Of a stretch of 64,000 nt of DNA, positions 10,364-21,455 are shown piece by piece. Source of the stretch: Ascochyta rabiei. Taxonomy: Eukaryota > Ascomycota > Dothideomycetes > Pleosporales > Didymellaceae. Under the pieces are notes generated by a model. The model made no database searches, was not told where the DNA came from, and saw nothing but the letters and a program-made list of their open reading frames with translations. Both the position numbers and the translations under genes were made by a program. Location of the stretch: NCBI RefSeq assembly GCF_004011695.2, contig NC_082408.1, positions 1,287,501 through 1,351,500 of the forward strand. The letters are read 5' to 3'. Within the stretch, counting starts at the first letter, position 1; each line of letters opens with the position of its first letter.

Positions 10364-11546
10364 ATGGATGTCTTTTGGACGCTGCCCCCGGTCTCTAGGT
10401 AGGCTTCACTGCAGCTGCAAGCTCTTTACGTCACGAATCAAGTCTAACAGCTCCACAGAACCATTACGGCGCTCTCTGTAGTTGTATCCGCTCTGGGCTA
10501 CGGCAAAATCATCAGCCTGTATCAGTACATCTTTGCGAGCCACATGGTCTTCACCACGAAGATTGTACCACAGATCTGGCGCGTCTTCACTGCGTTTCTT
10601 ATCACGAAACCGAAGTTTGCCATTCTGCTAGACCCGTACCTCCTATACCAGTATGGCAGCGCTATTGAGCGCGAGTCGTCGCGCTTTGCACAGCCGGGCG
10701 ACTTCTTCATGTACACTGTGTTCGTTGGCTCGGTCATAGTCGTAAGTACATGTCTTCTCGCACATATCTGCTCTGCACAATGCACTTCTGTAGATCTCTG
10801 GCAACAGAGTATCACCTCGGATTATCTGCGCACCTGGCTTGATTCAATGGCTGAAGTGCTTCCTGGAACCGAGGGAGAGTACCCCTGCATATCGCACTGT
10901 CCGTCATTCGCAAAATATTAAAGGGCTGTTGCGGTGTGTGGGCATGGTGGGATAGCTACTTGAGAAAGCTGTGCAGATTCGCAATTCTGTTCGGCGGTGT
11001 TGGCTCCCTACATACCTTCGTCTTCTTTTCGCTCTCGTCGAATGTTCACGTTTACTTGAGAGAAGAGTTGCTGACGGTGATGAAAAGGCGCTTGCTGGTG
11101 TCATTCTCGACGGCTACACGTTCCTCCCCGCCCTCTCGCTCGCATACGCATACACCTTCGCCCAGGACAACCCGACGCGCCAGGTCAATTTCTTCATAGT
11201 GAACTTCGACTCCAAGTACCTGCCCTTCGCCATGATGTTCATGACCTTCATCATCGACGGGCAGTCGGCGGCTCTCAACCAGCTCACGGGTCTTGTCGCC
11301 GCGCATCTATACGACTTCCTCACGCGCATCTGGCCGACGTTCGGTGGCGGCAAGAACTACATCTTCACACCGCAGGTCGTGAAGCGCTGGTTTGGTGCGA
11401 CGCCGGGGACGGCGCAGAACCGGGGATACGGACACGCTGTGCAGGGTCGTGGACGCGAGACTGGGTCGGACCAGCCCAGTACCGGACGTAGCACCGGTGC
11501 CCAGTTTGGCAGCATGGGCCCTGGCCGTCGGCTTGGGGGGGAGTGA
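10364..11546 (+). CDS. derlin (Der1/Dfm1-like ER membrane protein)
   Basis: Proposed exons are 10364-10398, 10459-10741 and 11088-11546, giving 258 residues. Derlins are rhomboid-like pseudoproteases of the ER membrane that help extract misfolded proteins for degradation. Family blocks are MDVFWTLPPVSR at the start, IWRVFTAFLITKP, DPYLLYQYGSAIE, PGDFFMYTVFVGSVIV, the hydrophobic LPALSLAYAYTFAQDNP and the C-terminal AAHLYDFLTRIWPTFGGGKN. The first intron is 60 nt (GTAGGC..CACAG); a nearer AG would shift the frame. The second intron as drawn is 346 nt, unusually long for this window; its acceptor (GATGAAAAG) restores the expected frame and has a CTGAC branch site 12 nt upstream, but an extra short exon inside cannot be excluded. 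The C-terminal tail is Gly/Arg rich. Confidence 0.9.
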
Positions 11547-11852
11547 GACTCATACAACGTTTGGGTACGGGAAGCATGGACTTCGGACATGTCGCAATAG
11601 CACAAGCTGAAATGCCTGGAGCTTTGGCAAGCTGTGCAGCCTTGGGAGATAGTGTTGCAGCTATGGAAGGGGAGCTGGCTGCACAGTAAGATACCATCAC
11701 ATATCATCGTGATTGCGTGTATACGATAGCGTAATGTGAAAATATTAAACGATGACAGCATGAATCATTTACCCAGCAGACAACACTAGAACGTAAGACG
11801 TTATTACATTAACTTTCCAAAGCCTCTTGGCTAAGGTTGAACCGGCGATAAT

Positions 11853-12291
11853 CTATGCCTTCTTGCCGCTCCCCGCCGGATTGGAGGGACCATCAACCGC
11901 GCGCTCAACATGTCCCGCGATACCGTCCTTACTCGCGTCAAACTGCGAGCCGATGACACCGTCCTTGCTGAAGGGCCCGCCGACTGCCTGGCCAATGGAT
12001 CCAATAGCGCCGTCCGGGTTGAACTGCTTGCCAATTGCACCGGCGGAGGAGATGATGGAGGGGTTCTGCTTGGAATTGAGTACAGTGAAGGATAACTGAA
12101 GCTGCGCAGAGCGGCATTGCGCGAGCGGAAGTAGCAAGGAGAAGACATACCTCGTTGGGAATGGCGTTTGTACCCTTATTCGCGCCGAGCTTGTCAGCGG
12201 CCGAGGTAGTGCTGTCGGTCATATTGGGTGTTGATGAGGCTTGGGAAGCGCCGGTGAGTTGGTCGAGAAGAGGTCCTGTTGACTTGGGCAT
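11853..12291 (-). CDS. small conserved fungal protein with GAIG repeats
   Basis: Exons 12151-12291 and 11853-12065 (acceptor possibly 12068) give about 117 residues; the 85-nt intron begins GTATGT. The N-terminal half is polar (MPKSTGPLLDQLTGASQ). The C-terminal half repeats a short Gly-rich unit: GAIGKQFNPD, GAIGSIGQAVGGPFSKD, GVIGSQFDASKD, GIAGHVERAVDGP. I recall similar short GAIGKQF-type proteins in many Pezizomycotina, all of unknown function. There is no signal peptide or membrane segment, so it is probably intracellular. An in-frame ATG at 12363 would lengthen the N-terminus, but the extra residues look like leader sequence. Confidence 0.75.
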
Positions 12292-12737
12292 GAAGATGGA
12301 TGTGTGATGAGTGAGATGGCTCGTGGTCACAGCGGCTACGACAGACGCGTTATATACATTCACTGGACATAGGATATCATATGCGGCTGCGTCACGATGT
12401 AGTGGCGGATGGTGATGTCATGATGAGGGTGTGGGGTTGCATCGCGAATGAGCATTTTGCATGACGAGCATAAGGGTCTCGATGATGTATCTAGGCGTAG
12501 CGAAGTGAGATCCGTGGACCTGACATGGCTGAACGTGGCCTGGGGTGCGACGTTTTGGGGTTGCAGAGTGGAGTGTCCTTCACGGGTGATGGCGTGCACG
12601 CATGCGATTGACGATCGGTTTCGTAACTCATTGTGCCTGAATTCCACATGGAGATCTGACACGCGTAGGTGCAGATGAGAATGCGAGGCTCCATGGAGCT
12701 CCATGTTTTAATTGATGCCTGTATCCTTGTACGACGT
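12292..12737. other. intergenic region
   Basis: This separates the start of the GAIG-repeat gene from the 3' end of the A49 gene (both minus strand). It should contain the promoter of the former. I see no gene, repeat or RNA here. Confidence 0.5.
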
Positions 12738-14226
12738 TTATCTTCTCTTCTTGGTGGGGATGTTCACCCTCGGGAACGCCAACGGCAGCCGCAGCTTCGC
12801 GATGTTGTGGTTGTTCGCTTCGGCCTTGGTCAACTTGAATTTCGTCATATCGGTCTGTGTAGGTGGGCCGACTCTGCAGCCTAGCTCGTGGAAGTACTGT
12901 TTGATTCTGTGGGGTGTCAGCTGTTGGCGAACAGGAACGGCGTTAGGAACGGCGTCAGATCAACATACTCCTTGTTCTCAATCTTGAGGTCCTCTCGCAG
13001 GTCGTTGACGTCTACCTCGAAGTCGTCTACGATGAGCGCAGCCGCCGCGACGTGGGTCATCAGGTTGTCGATGTTCCAGCGAGGCATATCGTTGTTCCTG
13101 CGCACGTCAGTGTTGAACAGTTCTGCTTGGTTGAAGACATACTCTGAGCCAAACTTCCTCCTAATGGCATTGACGAGCGGGATGTTCTCCTCCTCGTTCA
13201 TCAAGCTCTCAAGCTTGCCCTTTGGCGGTATCCGTCGTGCGAACCGTCCAGCTTGCCCAGACAATGCAGCGTTGAAGTTGACGCAGAGCAGTATGAAGCG
13301 TAGGACCTTGAGCTTCTGGACTTGCTTGTTCCTGCAGAGCTTGAGGATGCGCTTGGCGACATACTTGCTATTTACCTGAACGCCCTCGCCAGCTTGCGAT
13401 GCGTCCATCCAGTCCTTGACAGGTATCAGGCCCATGAGCTCGCTACCAACCACGGCGTCCAGTGTGTAGACATCACCGGGAAACTCTGCTGTGACGTTCG
13501 GTGTCGGTCGAGGCTTGGAGCTGTCGAGAGCGGCTGCAAGCTCGGCCTTTGTGGGCATGGCAGAGGTGTTGTCAGCCATGTTCGCCAGGACGTTGTCTGC
13601 TACGCCCTCATTCCTCTGCTCAGCTTCTGGCGCTCCGCTGCGGATCGAATTCATGGTGATGTCGTCGATCCTCTTCCTTGACTTCTTGGACCCAAACTCT
13701 GCGGCGAGTGCGTGTCTCTTGGCCGTCATTGTCCCCTGTGCTGCCTCCAGTCGCGCCTGCTCTTCCTGCAGCTCCTGTGTCTCGCTACGCAGAGTGCTTC
13801 GCACGGTCACCCTCTTGACAGGCACAATCTGCAGCCTCTTCGTCTCCGGGTCGAAGACACCCACGTAGTCCTTGAGCTGGCTCCCTGAGCTTCCGTCCTG
13901 CTCCTGCTGTGCGGTGTAGTCGAGGCGGGCGTGGTCGGACGACTGGAGGAGGAGCGTCGTAACGGAGGTCTTGGGGAGGATCTTGGTGTGCTGATACGGC
14001 TTGAAGTTGATGCGCGCAGGAAGCCTCAGGCCTGGTGTCGCAGCTGTCCCTCGGTTAGTCTCTGCTGCCTGCTCTTGCTGGCTGCGCAACGCGACGTACC
14101 CAGCAGCGGGCCCAGCGCTTCCTCTTGCAGCAGCTCCACTCTGACATTGCCCTGGGACGCGACCGCGGCCTTCTTACTCGGCCGCTCGGCGCCGTCCTCG
14201 TTTCTCTTTCTCTTCTTCTCGGCCAT
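12738..14226 (-). CDS. RPA49: RNA polymerase I subunit A49
   Basis: Exons 14100-14226, 12969-14049 and 12738-12906 encode 458 residues. A49 forms a heterodimer with A34.5 on Pol I and supports rRNA transcription in the nucleolus. The N-terminus is a lysine-rich nuclear signal (MAEKKRKRNEDG); the dimerisation region includes ATPGLRLPARINFKPYQ, and the C-terminal tandem winged-helix part includes YVAKRILKLCRNKQVQKLKVLRF without the middle interrupted. The first intron is 50 nt (GTACGT..CTAAC..CGAG). The last intron is 62 nt; two AGs lie close together, and only the distal one (12907) keeps the frame, joining KIENKE to IKQYFHELGC and ending in PTKKRR. A read-through of that intron would give a slightly different short tail. 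Confidence 0.92.
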
Positions 14227-14631
14227 TTTGTTGCTGTTTGTGTGTTGCGCCTGGCAATTGCAGTTGTCTGTGTCGCGGCCAAAAAAGTTCTCGAATTGGC
14301 AGAATGGCTTCGGCGGTGAGGGCGACAGAGCCTAGGCCAGGGGTGGTTAGTGGCAGACTGTCCACCGTTCGCGACCTCCGCGTTGACATCATTCGGGAGA
14401 CGCGTCCACAAGTCCACAAGCGTACCAAGACGGCAGGGCAGGCACGGCTTGTTTGGTCAGTAGATTGTGTTTGCTCGTGCCTCGACCGCGTGCAACCACT
14501 GCGCCCATGTAACAAACTTGATCAACCCATTCCTCTCCGCCACGGCCTTCCATCCACCCTTTCGTAAGCTCCATACAGGAGCCATCCTCGGCTTCTAGCT
14601 GCTAGCCATTGAGACCGAGTACAAGCCCACC
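14227..14631. other. divergent promoter region, A49 / promethin-like gene
   Basis: The region between two divergent start codons. No gene or notable repeat is visible; it presumably holds both promoters. Confidence 0.5.
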
Positions 14632-15431
14632 ATGTCGGCCATTGTGCGCACCACCCTGGACGTCGCCAGCAATGTAGGCACTCGCATTGGACACACCACC
14701 AACCGTCTTCTCCCACCGAAGCAGCGTGAAGCTGCTCTTGAGAACCTGCGCGCCTTCTCCCTGCGCAATCCGAAGCTGGCTGTAAGACCAGACTCTCCTC
14801 GACGGCGCCAGCAGCTGCTAATCTGCGCAGTCATTCCTCGCAGCACAGACTGCCCTAGCTGGTCTACCTATCCTGCTCTTTCTTGCCTTCGCCATTGCAA
14901 CCTTCGTCGTCTCCCTTGTCACCTGCGTGTTCATCGGTGCCATTGCCGCCCTCCTATTCACGCTCTTCGTGACCGGCTTCGCCCTCCTCTTTGTGGTTCT
15001 CGTTGTTTTCATCGGCAGCTGTACAGCTAGCATCGCCTTCCTGTGGGGACTCGCTGCGTACTTGGTGCTACAGCGGATCAATGGCGGTGAGACGCCGGTC
15101 CAACCTGGCTCAAAAGTTGGCAATGCCTTGAATGAGCTAACAGGCGGAAGACTGCGCGATCTAGTTGATCGAGCAGATGCAGACGCGCAGCAGACACGGC
15201 TGGCGATAGATTTGTCACAAGACAAGGGGGTACCGAAGGAGCGCGAAACTGGGTGCCAAAACTACGAGGCACGTGGTAGTTCACCACGTCGACGACATCA
15301 CGGGCAGACCAACGGGTCTAGCTACGGTGGAGAAGTTGGAGAAGAGGGTGAAGAGGGTGGAGTGCGAAGTGCCGAGATTGGAACGCGACATTATCCAGAA
15401 AGCCCGCCTGGAACGCAAGATCGCAGGATGA
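14632..15431 (+). CDS. promethin-like (LDAF1/LDO-type) hydrophobic membrane protein
   Basis: Exon 1 (14632-14781) joins exon 2 at 14831 through a 49-nt intron (GTAAGA..TAAT..GCAG). The N-terminus (MSAIVRTTLDVASNVGTR) is followed by FSLRNPKLA and then a long hydrophobic stretch with four closely spaced membrane segments (LAGLPILLFLAFAIATFVV and following). This resembles the promethin family that acts with seipin in lipid droplet formation; function is inferred. The C-terminus is uncertain. Read straight through, the frame ends at 15505 with a Gly/Glu tail. If a 55-nt GT..CAG segment (15253-15307) is an intron, the frame shifts to a coiled-coil tail (LATVEKLEKRVKRVE..) ending at 15431. I prefer the second because its heptad pattern looks coding. 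Confidence 0.7.
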
Positions 15432-16467
15432 GCGAACATAGCCCTGCGATTGTGAGGGTAGTCGACTGGAAACCCGAGTTTCAGCAAGAAGGCCTGACGG
15501 CATGACCTATAGTCCTAATGAATAACGATACGCCGTAGTGCCTCCATCTTTGCCAATCAATCCATGCTGAGAGAACAGCTCCGGCGATGAACGCCCTACG
15601 AGTTGAATCATATCAAAGTGTTCCTTCTTGGTCGACAGTCGTAGACTGTGCAGTCGCATTGAGGGACGTCTACGGGTGATTCCGGATGGAGTGCTCGCAT
15701 GTTACGGTCACCCAACAAGCGTTGCGAGTGGCGAGATATAGTTAAGCAACCACATAGGACTAGGAAAAGTGTGTTGTTGATCTTGGCACGTACTGCTCTG
15801 AGTATCGCCATCTTTCGGGTCAGTGACGAAACACAACGACTCCGTCATCATACACGCAATCGATTACCAGCAAGACCTCCGTCTTACCTCATCCACGCGC
15901 AAGGATCCTTGCAACAGCTATTCACTGAAACATCCTGTGCGGGTTCACATAATCTTTTTTGTCCGAGACTGCTCCTTCACTTCCACGGCACTCATTTCAC
16001 GGTCCTGACTCGCTCAGAGTCTTCGCCGCCCAACCCCTCTGTAAAAGCTCTGTGACTCAGCAGAGCGGGCTATGGCCAACGGCGCTTGCAGAAACCTTGT
16101 TGCTGCTATTGTCTCCGCGATCGTCAAGTTGCTACTGACCGGTTCGGCCTATCAGCTCACTATGGTGAGGTGAAGGAAAGGTATTAGAGCACCCCCCGAC
16201 GTGGACCCCCACTATCACACGACTTATTGCTCATGTAGAGCGATGATAGATGGGAGACTGGGCCAATCCCACCGTCTCCATGTAGGTCTGCTCCACCAAA
16301 ACTTCAACGTACCAACTGAGTGGAGTAGTCTTTCGCTTAGATAATGCCTCCCAGCCTCCGGCTCTAAGAGACCATGAAGCGTCCGAGCCGCTCAATGAGT
16401 TGTTTTCCACACTCTCATTCTTGCCTTTAATTACCACAAGGTCTTCGTTTCCGTTCTATCGTTCGTA
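15432..16467. other. intergenic region
   Basis: About 1 kb with no supported gene. It should include the terminator of the promethin-like gene (or its alternative tail to 15505) and the promoter of the gene starting at 16468. Confidence 0.5.
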
Positions 16468-17943
16468 ATGTCTCTTTGTGGTACCCCTAGCTTCGTCGCA
16501 GGCAACGAAGACCTCGACCTCCATCATCTTTTCGCATTCACGAACAACCCTGGAGCTGTCAAAAAGGAAACTTCGCAATCGCCTGACGACCTTCCGGCTG
16601 TCCCCCGCCTCGCTTCTCCTTTTGCTGGGCCTTGTACGGATATTCAGGTCCAGCCCGTCGGTTGGCCATCGCCTGCTGCTGATGGCTCTGCTGACTGCCT
16701 TGAAACTTTCAACTTCAACGATTTCCTCGCTCTCGATGAGGGTAATGATGACCTCTTGGTTGTGGTAGAGCAGTGTTTCTCACCGCCGCCACCTGAGACT
16801 ACTAAAGTTTCCACCACTTTTCCAGGTCACATCAATACCACCACCGAGCATACTGAGAAGGTGTCAGTAGCTACAGAGCTGGATTTTGCACAAGCGGAAA
16901 TCGCACAGCTGAAGGCTGCACTGGCGGTCGAGAGTCCTCAACACAAGCTTCTCACAGCACCCGCAGGTCATCTCACCAGTAGCAGTCCACGCAAGCGGAA
17001 GTCCATCAGTGGTGAAGTTTCTCCATCCAAGAGGCTTTCCTCAACACAAATGGGTCCGATAGAAGCTATGTGGTCATCTGGCGTCACCGAGGATGAGCGG
17101 CGCGCGTTTCGGGAAAACTTTGCTTCACCGACGACTCCATCACCACAAGCTCACCTCGACTTCACTCCGCAAGCCGCTGCGGCCTATATAAGGAGACAAC
17201 GAGACTTCGAGATCTCGCCTGAAGATTTGCTTTCCATGCAACAATTCCTCCGTGACAACAACGATCTCATCCACAGCACTTCACAGCAAGTGTCCATATC
17301 CACCACCACCCCGAACGCCGACATGGCACCATGCCCAGGCAATGTGAAGGCTAACCGTACAGCTCGAAAACATGCTCCAAGATCTTCTGCCAAAGTCACC
17401 ACCGACCCCGCGGCCAAAATAACCAAGAAAAAGAAGGTCGCTCCCAGGAAGACAAAACACAAGCTTGCCACCTCTGTCACTGCGTTGCCAACAACTCCAC
17501 CAGAGGCACTTGCTATTCATCGTGGCATAGAAGAGCTCCTTGCTCTCAATTTCTACAGCCTCAACGAGCAAGAGAAGGGTCGTGTTCTTCTTCCTATGCT
17601 TCGTGGCCTCGATCCCAAAGAGCTAGAGGCTTCTCTTGCTCAGCTTCCATGCATCCAAGCCAAAGGCCCTGGTCACCACGTTCGTGTCGCTCGAGCTATC
17701 CGCAACTCGCCACCAACACCAGAAGCGGATGCTGACCTCGCGGTCAAACTTACAACGGGAACTCCACCCTCGCCAACACCCTTCATCAAGACCTTTCACT
17801 CGTCTTCCCCTGCCCCTGAAGCTTCCCCCTCATTCAAAGAAGTTGCGGCTGGTTTCGAAATGAATGAGGATCACGGTACTGTTCGTCAACGCGAAGCGCT
17901 CGAGAAGGCTGCATTGCTGCAGGCGCATGGTAAAAAGCGCTAA
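16468..17943 (+). CDS. unrecognised protein with nuclear-type basic motifs
   Basis: A single exon of 491 codons. I do not recognise the family. The protein is Ser/Thr/Pro rich with an acidic N-terminal part (FNFNDFLALDEGNDD), a predicted short helix (ELDFAQAEIAQLKAALA), basic clusters that look like nuclear localisation signals (PRKRKS near 172-177; KKKKVAPRKTKHK near 312-324), and a more ordered C-terminal segment (about 350-400) with EELLALNFYSLNEQEKGR and LRGLDPKELEASLAQLP. There is no zinc-cluster, bZIP or homeodomain motif. The acidic-plus-basic composition suggests a nuclear regulator, which is only an inference. Low complexity in many parts makes a lineage-restricted gene likely. Confidence 0.75.
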   Translation: MSLCGTPSFVAGNEDLDLHHLFAFTNNPGAVKKETSQSPDDLPAVPRLASPFAGPCTDIQVQPVGWPSPAADGSADCLETFNFNDFLALDEGNDDLLVVVEQCFSPPPPETTKVSTTFPGHINTTTEHTEKVSVATELDFAQAEIAQLKAALAVESPQHKLLTAPAGHLTSSSPRKRKSISGEVSPSKRLSSTQMGPIEAMWSSGVTEDERRAFRENFASPTTPSPQAHLDFTPQAAAAYIRRQRDFEISPEDLLSMQQFLRDNNDLIHSTSQQVSISTTTPNADMAPCPGNVKANRTARKHAPRSSAKVTTDPAAKITKKKKVAPRKTKHKLATSVTALPTTPPEALAIHRGIEELLALNFYSLNEQEKGRVLLPMLRGLDPKELEASLAQLPCIQAKGPGHHVRVARAIRNSPPTPEADADLAVKLTTGTPPSPTPFIKTFHSSSPAPEASPSFKEVAAGFEMNEDHGTVRQREALEKAALLQAHGKKR

Positions 17944-18923
17944 ATGGTACAACTTCAGGACAGGCTTTGGGTTGGGCGCAAAGGCTCAGAGAGTTCATTC
18001 TGGCACTCACTTCACTATACAACATCTATGATTTTCGGCAAGATCGAGGTTTTTATCGGCCTGAGTTTCTCCACTGAAAGCAATGGACTGTGGATATGGG
18101 CATTATCGGCGTTCTGTGTTCTACGACTATCACGATATTGGCACGGGGCCAGACTTCTTTGCGGTGGCTTTTGCTCTGGCCGAATTTGGGACAAGCTCTA
18201 ATCCAGTAGTACAATTCGATCACTCATGCGAAGACATGCTTCCCTCCTCATTGTTGAATGTCTGGATGCCTTGCACCCAAGCTACACTTGCCATTAAGCT
18301 CAGGGAGACACTGTTACTACTTGCCACATACAGCCTGTTTCCAGAACTTTTTTATTTTGGTTATTGTTGATTGTATTGACATGCGAACTACCGTAACTGC
18401 AGCTAATCGACTGGCACTTTAACGTATGGAGATGGCAGCAAACGCGACTGATATTGGCAATGGGGCCAAGCGCGATCAGATGTCTGACAGGCATGAAGTG
18501 CAGCACTCAGAGGGAAATGTTAAAGCGTACTTGACTCAAACTTATCACTATGTCGCAGATTTTATTTGCTGATACACCAGAAACAGTACTCACGTGACGT
18601 CACGAAAAAGCAGCAAGATCAGTCCCATGGTGTAGTAGCGCTGAAGGCACGGGTGCAGATCTACTCACTCGAGGTGAAGTTGAATTTTTAAGGCAACAAC
18701 CTTGCGTAAGTCGTCGGAAATCATCAAAAGGCTGAACAGAGGCTTGCTTCCGTGTTTCACTCAATCCTGCTCCTTAATTAGGCCCTTCCTTCCTTCCTTC
18801 CTTCCTCCTTTCTGTTAGCTTCACCATCAACCACAACTTCGATCTTGTTCTTTGTTTCTTCCATCCATACAGATACTTGGTAGACTGTTCAAAACCGCGA
18901 CGAGCGTTGACCAACCTACCACC
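17944..18923. other. intergenic region with CCTT microsatellite
   Basis: About 1 kb between the unrecognised gene and the transposon-split gene. It holds a CCTT repeat at about 18783-18806 just upstream of the latter's leader. No gene is supported. Confidence 0.55.
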
Positions 18924-19326
18924 ATGTCCCAATCGGAACGTACGCCCACAAAAAATCTCGCATACTACACCGCGCATCGGGGGCCAGTGTAGGGACCAAA
19001 TGGCGAATTCCACCATTTTGCGAGACGATGTGATCCGATTCACTTAAGGAATGGATACTGGAAGTTTGGCTCCTACGACGATGACCGTCGCGCCTACGAG
19101 CGCGGGCTGGATACTCCTGAGGCAGTCTTGGTTGCACAAGATGTCGGTGATGGGGTATACCGTGTCCGTGCGCGCAACGACCAGAGTCGCGCAACGACCA
19201 AATCATCACAACTACACCATACTTTGACGCGTCGTAACTCAACAACTATAGCAGCTATTAACAAAGCGCTTGCAGCAATTGATGCGCTAAAACCAGGCGA
19301 AAAACTTGTGTATTAGCATTTTGCTA

Positions 19327-21455
19327 CCGTGTCCGTGCGCGCAACGACCGGAGTCGCGCAACGACTGAAAACCACCTCAACGCTTAAAATTAGATAAGGC
19401 TATAGAGCCACCCACAACAGCTATTATTTTGTAATTTTGTAGTGTAGTACTAATTAATTACTTGCAAAAAAGATGTACTATTTAAATTTAGCTAGTAACT
19501 TAATGTTATAGCTACGTAATATAGTTTTAAGTAGAAGAGCTAGGGACAGCAATAGGGGACTATAACCACTAATATTATCTCTAAGACTATATTTTTAATG
19601 CTTTTTTAGCTAGGTTACTTATAAAGCTTTCTTTTTACCCTTTTAAGGTAATTATATAGCTTTTATAGTATTAAGCTCTTATTATTAATACTGCTTTTTA
19701 GCCTTCTGTTTAGCCTTCTAATTTACTATATTAGCCTTCTTCTTCTTACGTACTACCTTAGCTGCCTCTTACACTACACGCCTCTCCTCCTTCTTCTTCT
19801 CCTTAACTAGCTTCTTAGCAGCTGCTACTTCCTTACTAGTAGCTTTTCTAAGCCTCTCCTCCTTCTCCTTACGTTGTCTAACTTACTTACAGAAGCATGC
19901 TTTATTAACCTTTCTAGGTAACTAGAACACTGCACTACTATAGTACTTCTGCTGTTACTGTAAGTCTAAGGTTTTACTCTTCTTTTTATACTTCTTCTAT
20001 GTCTTTAGAGTCTTTTTAAGGCTATCTATCTTATACTAGAGAAGTAAGGTTTTAACTAAGATATAGTAGATTAATTATCTTATCTTTTTAATATTACTCT
20101 TACTCTAGTTTTTAACTATACGCTATAACAACATCTCTATTTTAAGCTAATCCTTGTTACTATAAATAGACAATAAGGACCTATCTAAATCTAAGCTCTC
20201 TAGTGTTTTAACAAAGTAGTAGAGGATAATATTAGGATTAAGTAGATAGATACCTGTTACCTTAAAGGACTTAAGTATTAGCTTTTTAGTAAAGCTACAC
20301 ATCTACGCTGGCTAGAATAGGTAGAAGAAGTCTACTCTAGTAATAGGTATGTTGTTTTAAGCCTTATAGATATATGTTATAACTACTTTTAAGTATACTA
20401 TTAATAGAGGCTTAAATAGCACTATATTAAGCAGCTAGAGCGTTTAGGTTAAGTAAGGGGAAAGGACAGCTAGGAGGATCTTGTAGTTATTATAGTACTT
20501 AATAAAGTCTATTATTACGTAGGATCTGTAGCTATCTAGTATTAAAAGCCTCTACTTTCTTTGTACTTTCTCCTTAGTGTAGTAATTAAACACCTGCTTA
20601 AGCTAGGTAAGGCCTATATCCCTATTTGTCTACCCTAAAAGAGATAATGTAACTATTATAGAGTGTTTTTCTAGCTTAATTTTAGCTACCTAGTCTAATT
20701 TAATACTAGTGTTAGCTAACTTATAGATAATGCCTAGTAGTAGTACTGTTCTATTACTACACACACACGCTATAAGCGTCTACTAAGCTTAGTTACTATC
20801 CTAGATAGATGCTTTAATCTCTCTCTTTATATATATACACTTACTAAATATATATTTTATTCTACCTATAATACTAATTATAAAGCCCTTCTTATCTATA
20901 TTATATATGTAGTAACCCTTAATAGAGTATTTAGAGATTTTATACTGTAGTAGGTTAAAGTAGAGTATATATTTATTATAGGAATTAGCGTTGTAATATA
21001 GTTAATCTATCCTAGTAGAGTAACATAAGATAAGATAGATAGAGTACTTATTAATAAAGCAGGTAACCTGGCTCTTACTAACTGGATTTTAAGCCACTAG
21101 CAACGCAAAATTCTAGATTATCTCTCTAGTAGGTGGTAAGTAACAAGTACTAAGTAACTCTATGTACTTTATAAGCTCTATCTCCTGTTATAGCATTAAA
21201 CGTTGCTAGTTAATGTCCTTAGTCTCCTAGGAGTCCTAAACGTGCTTGTGTCTCTAAGCTAGAGTTACGCAGTTAATGCTAAACCTGGTAGCAAAATGCT
21301 GATACATAAGTTTTTTGCCTAGTTTTAGCACATTAATTGCTGCAAGCGCTTTGTTAATAGCTGCTATAGTTGTTAAGTTACAACGCGTTAAATTATAGTG
21401 TAGTTGTAATAATTTAGTTGTTGTGTAACTCTAGTCGTTGCGCGCACAGATACAG
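19327..21455 (-). mobile_element. Fot1/pogo-like DNA transposon, inner copy in reverse orientation
   Basis: This second copy of the same family lies inside the outer copy, in opposite orientation, bounded by TA at 19325-19326 and 21456-21457. Its 3' terminal repeat (at the left, 19327) is well preserved; its 5' terminus (at the right, ..CACAGATACAG) carries G-to-A and C-to-T changes. Its length, 2129 bp, equals that of the outer copy once the insertion is removed. The join across the insertion in the outer copy (..TTTTGCTA + CTAGGTTCAGC..) matches the uninterrupted sequence inside the inner copy (..TTTTGCTACCAGGTTTAGC..). The transposase is destroyed by stop codons. Confidence 0.9.
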
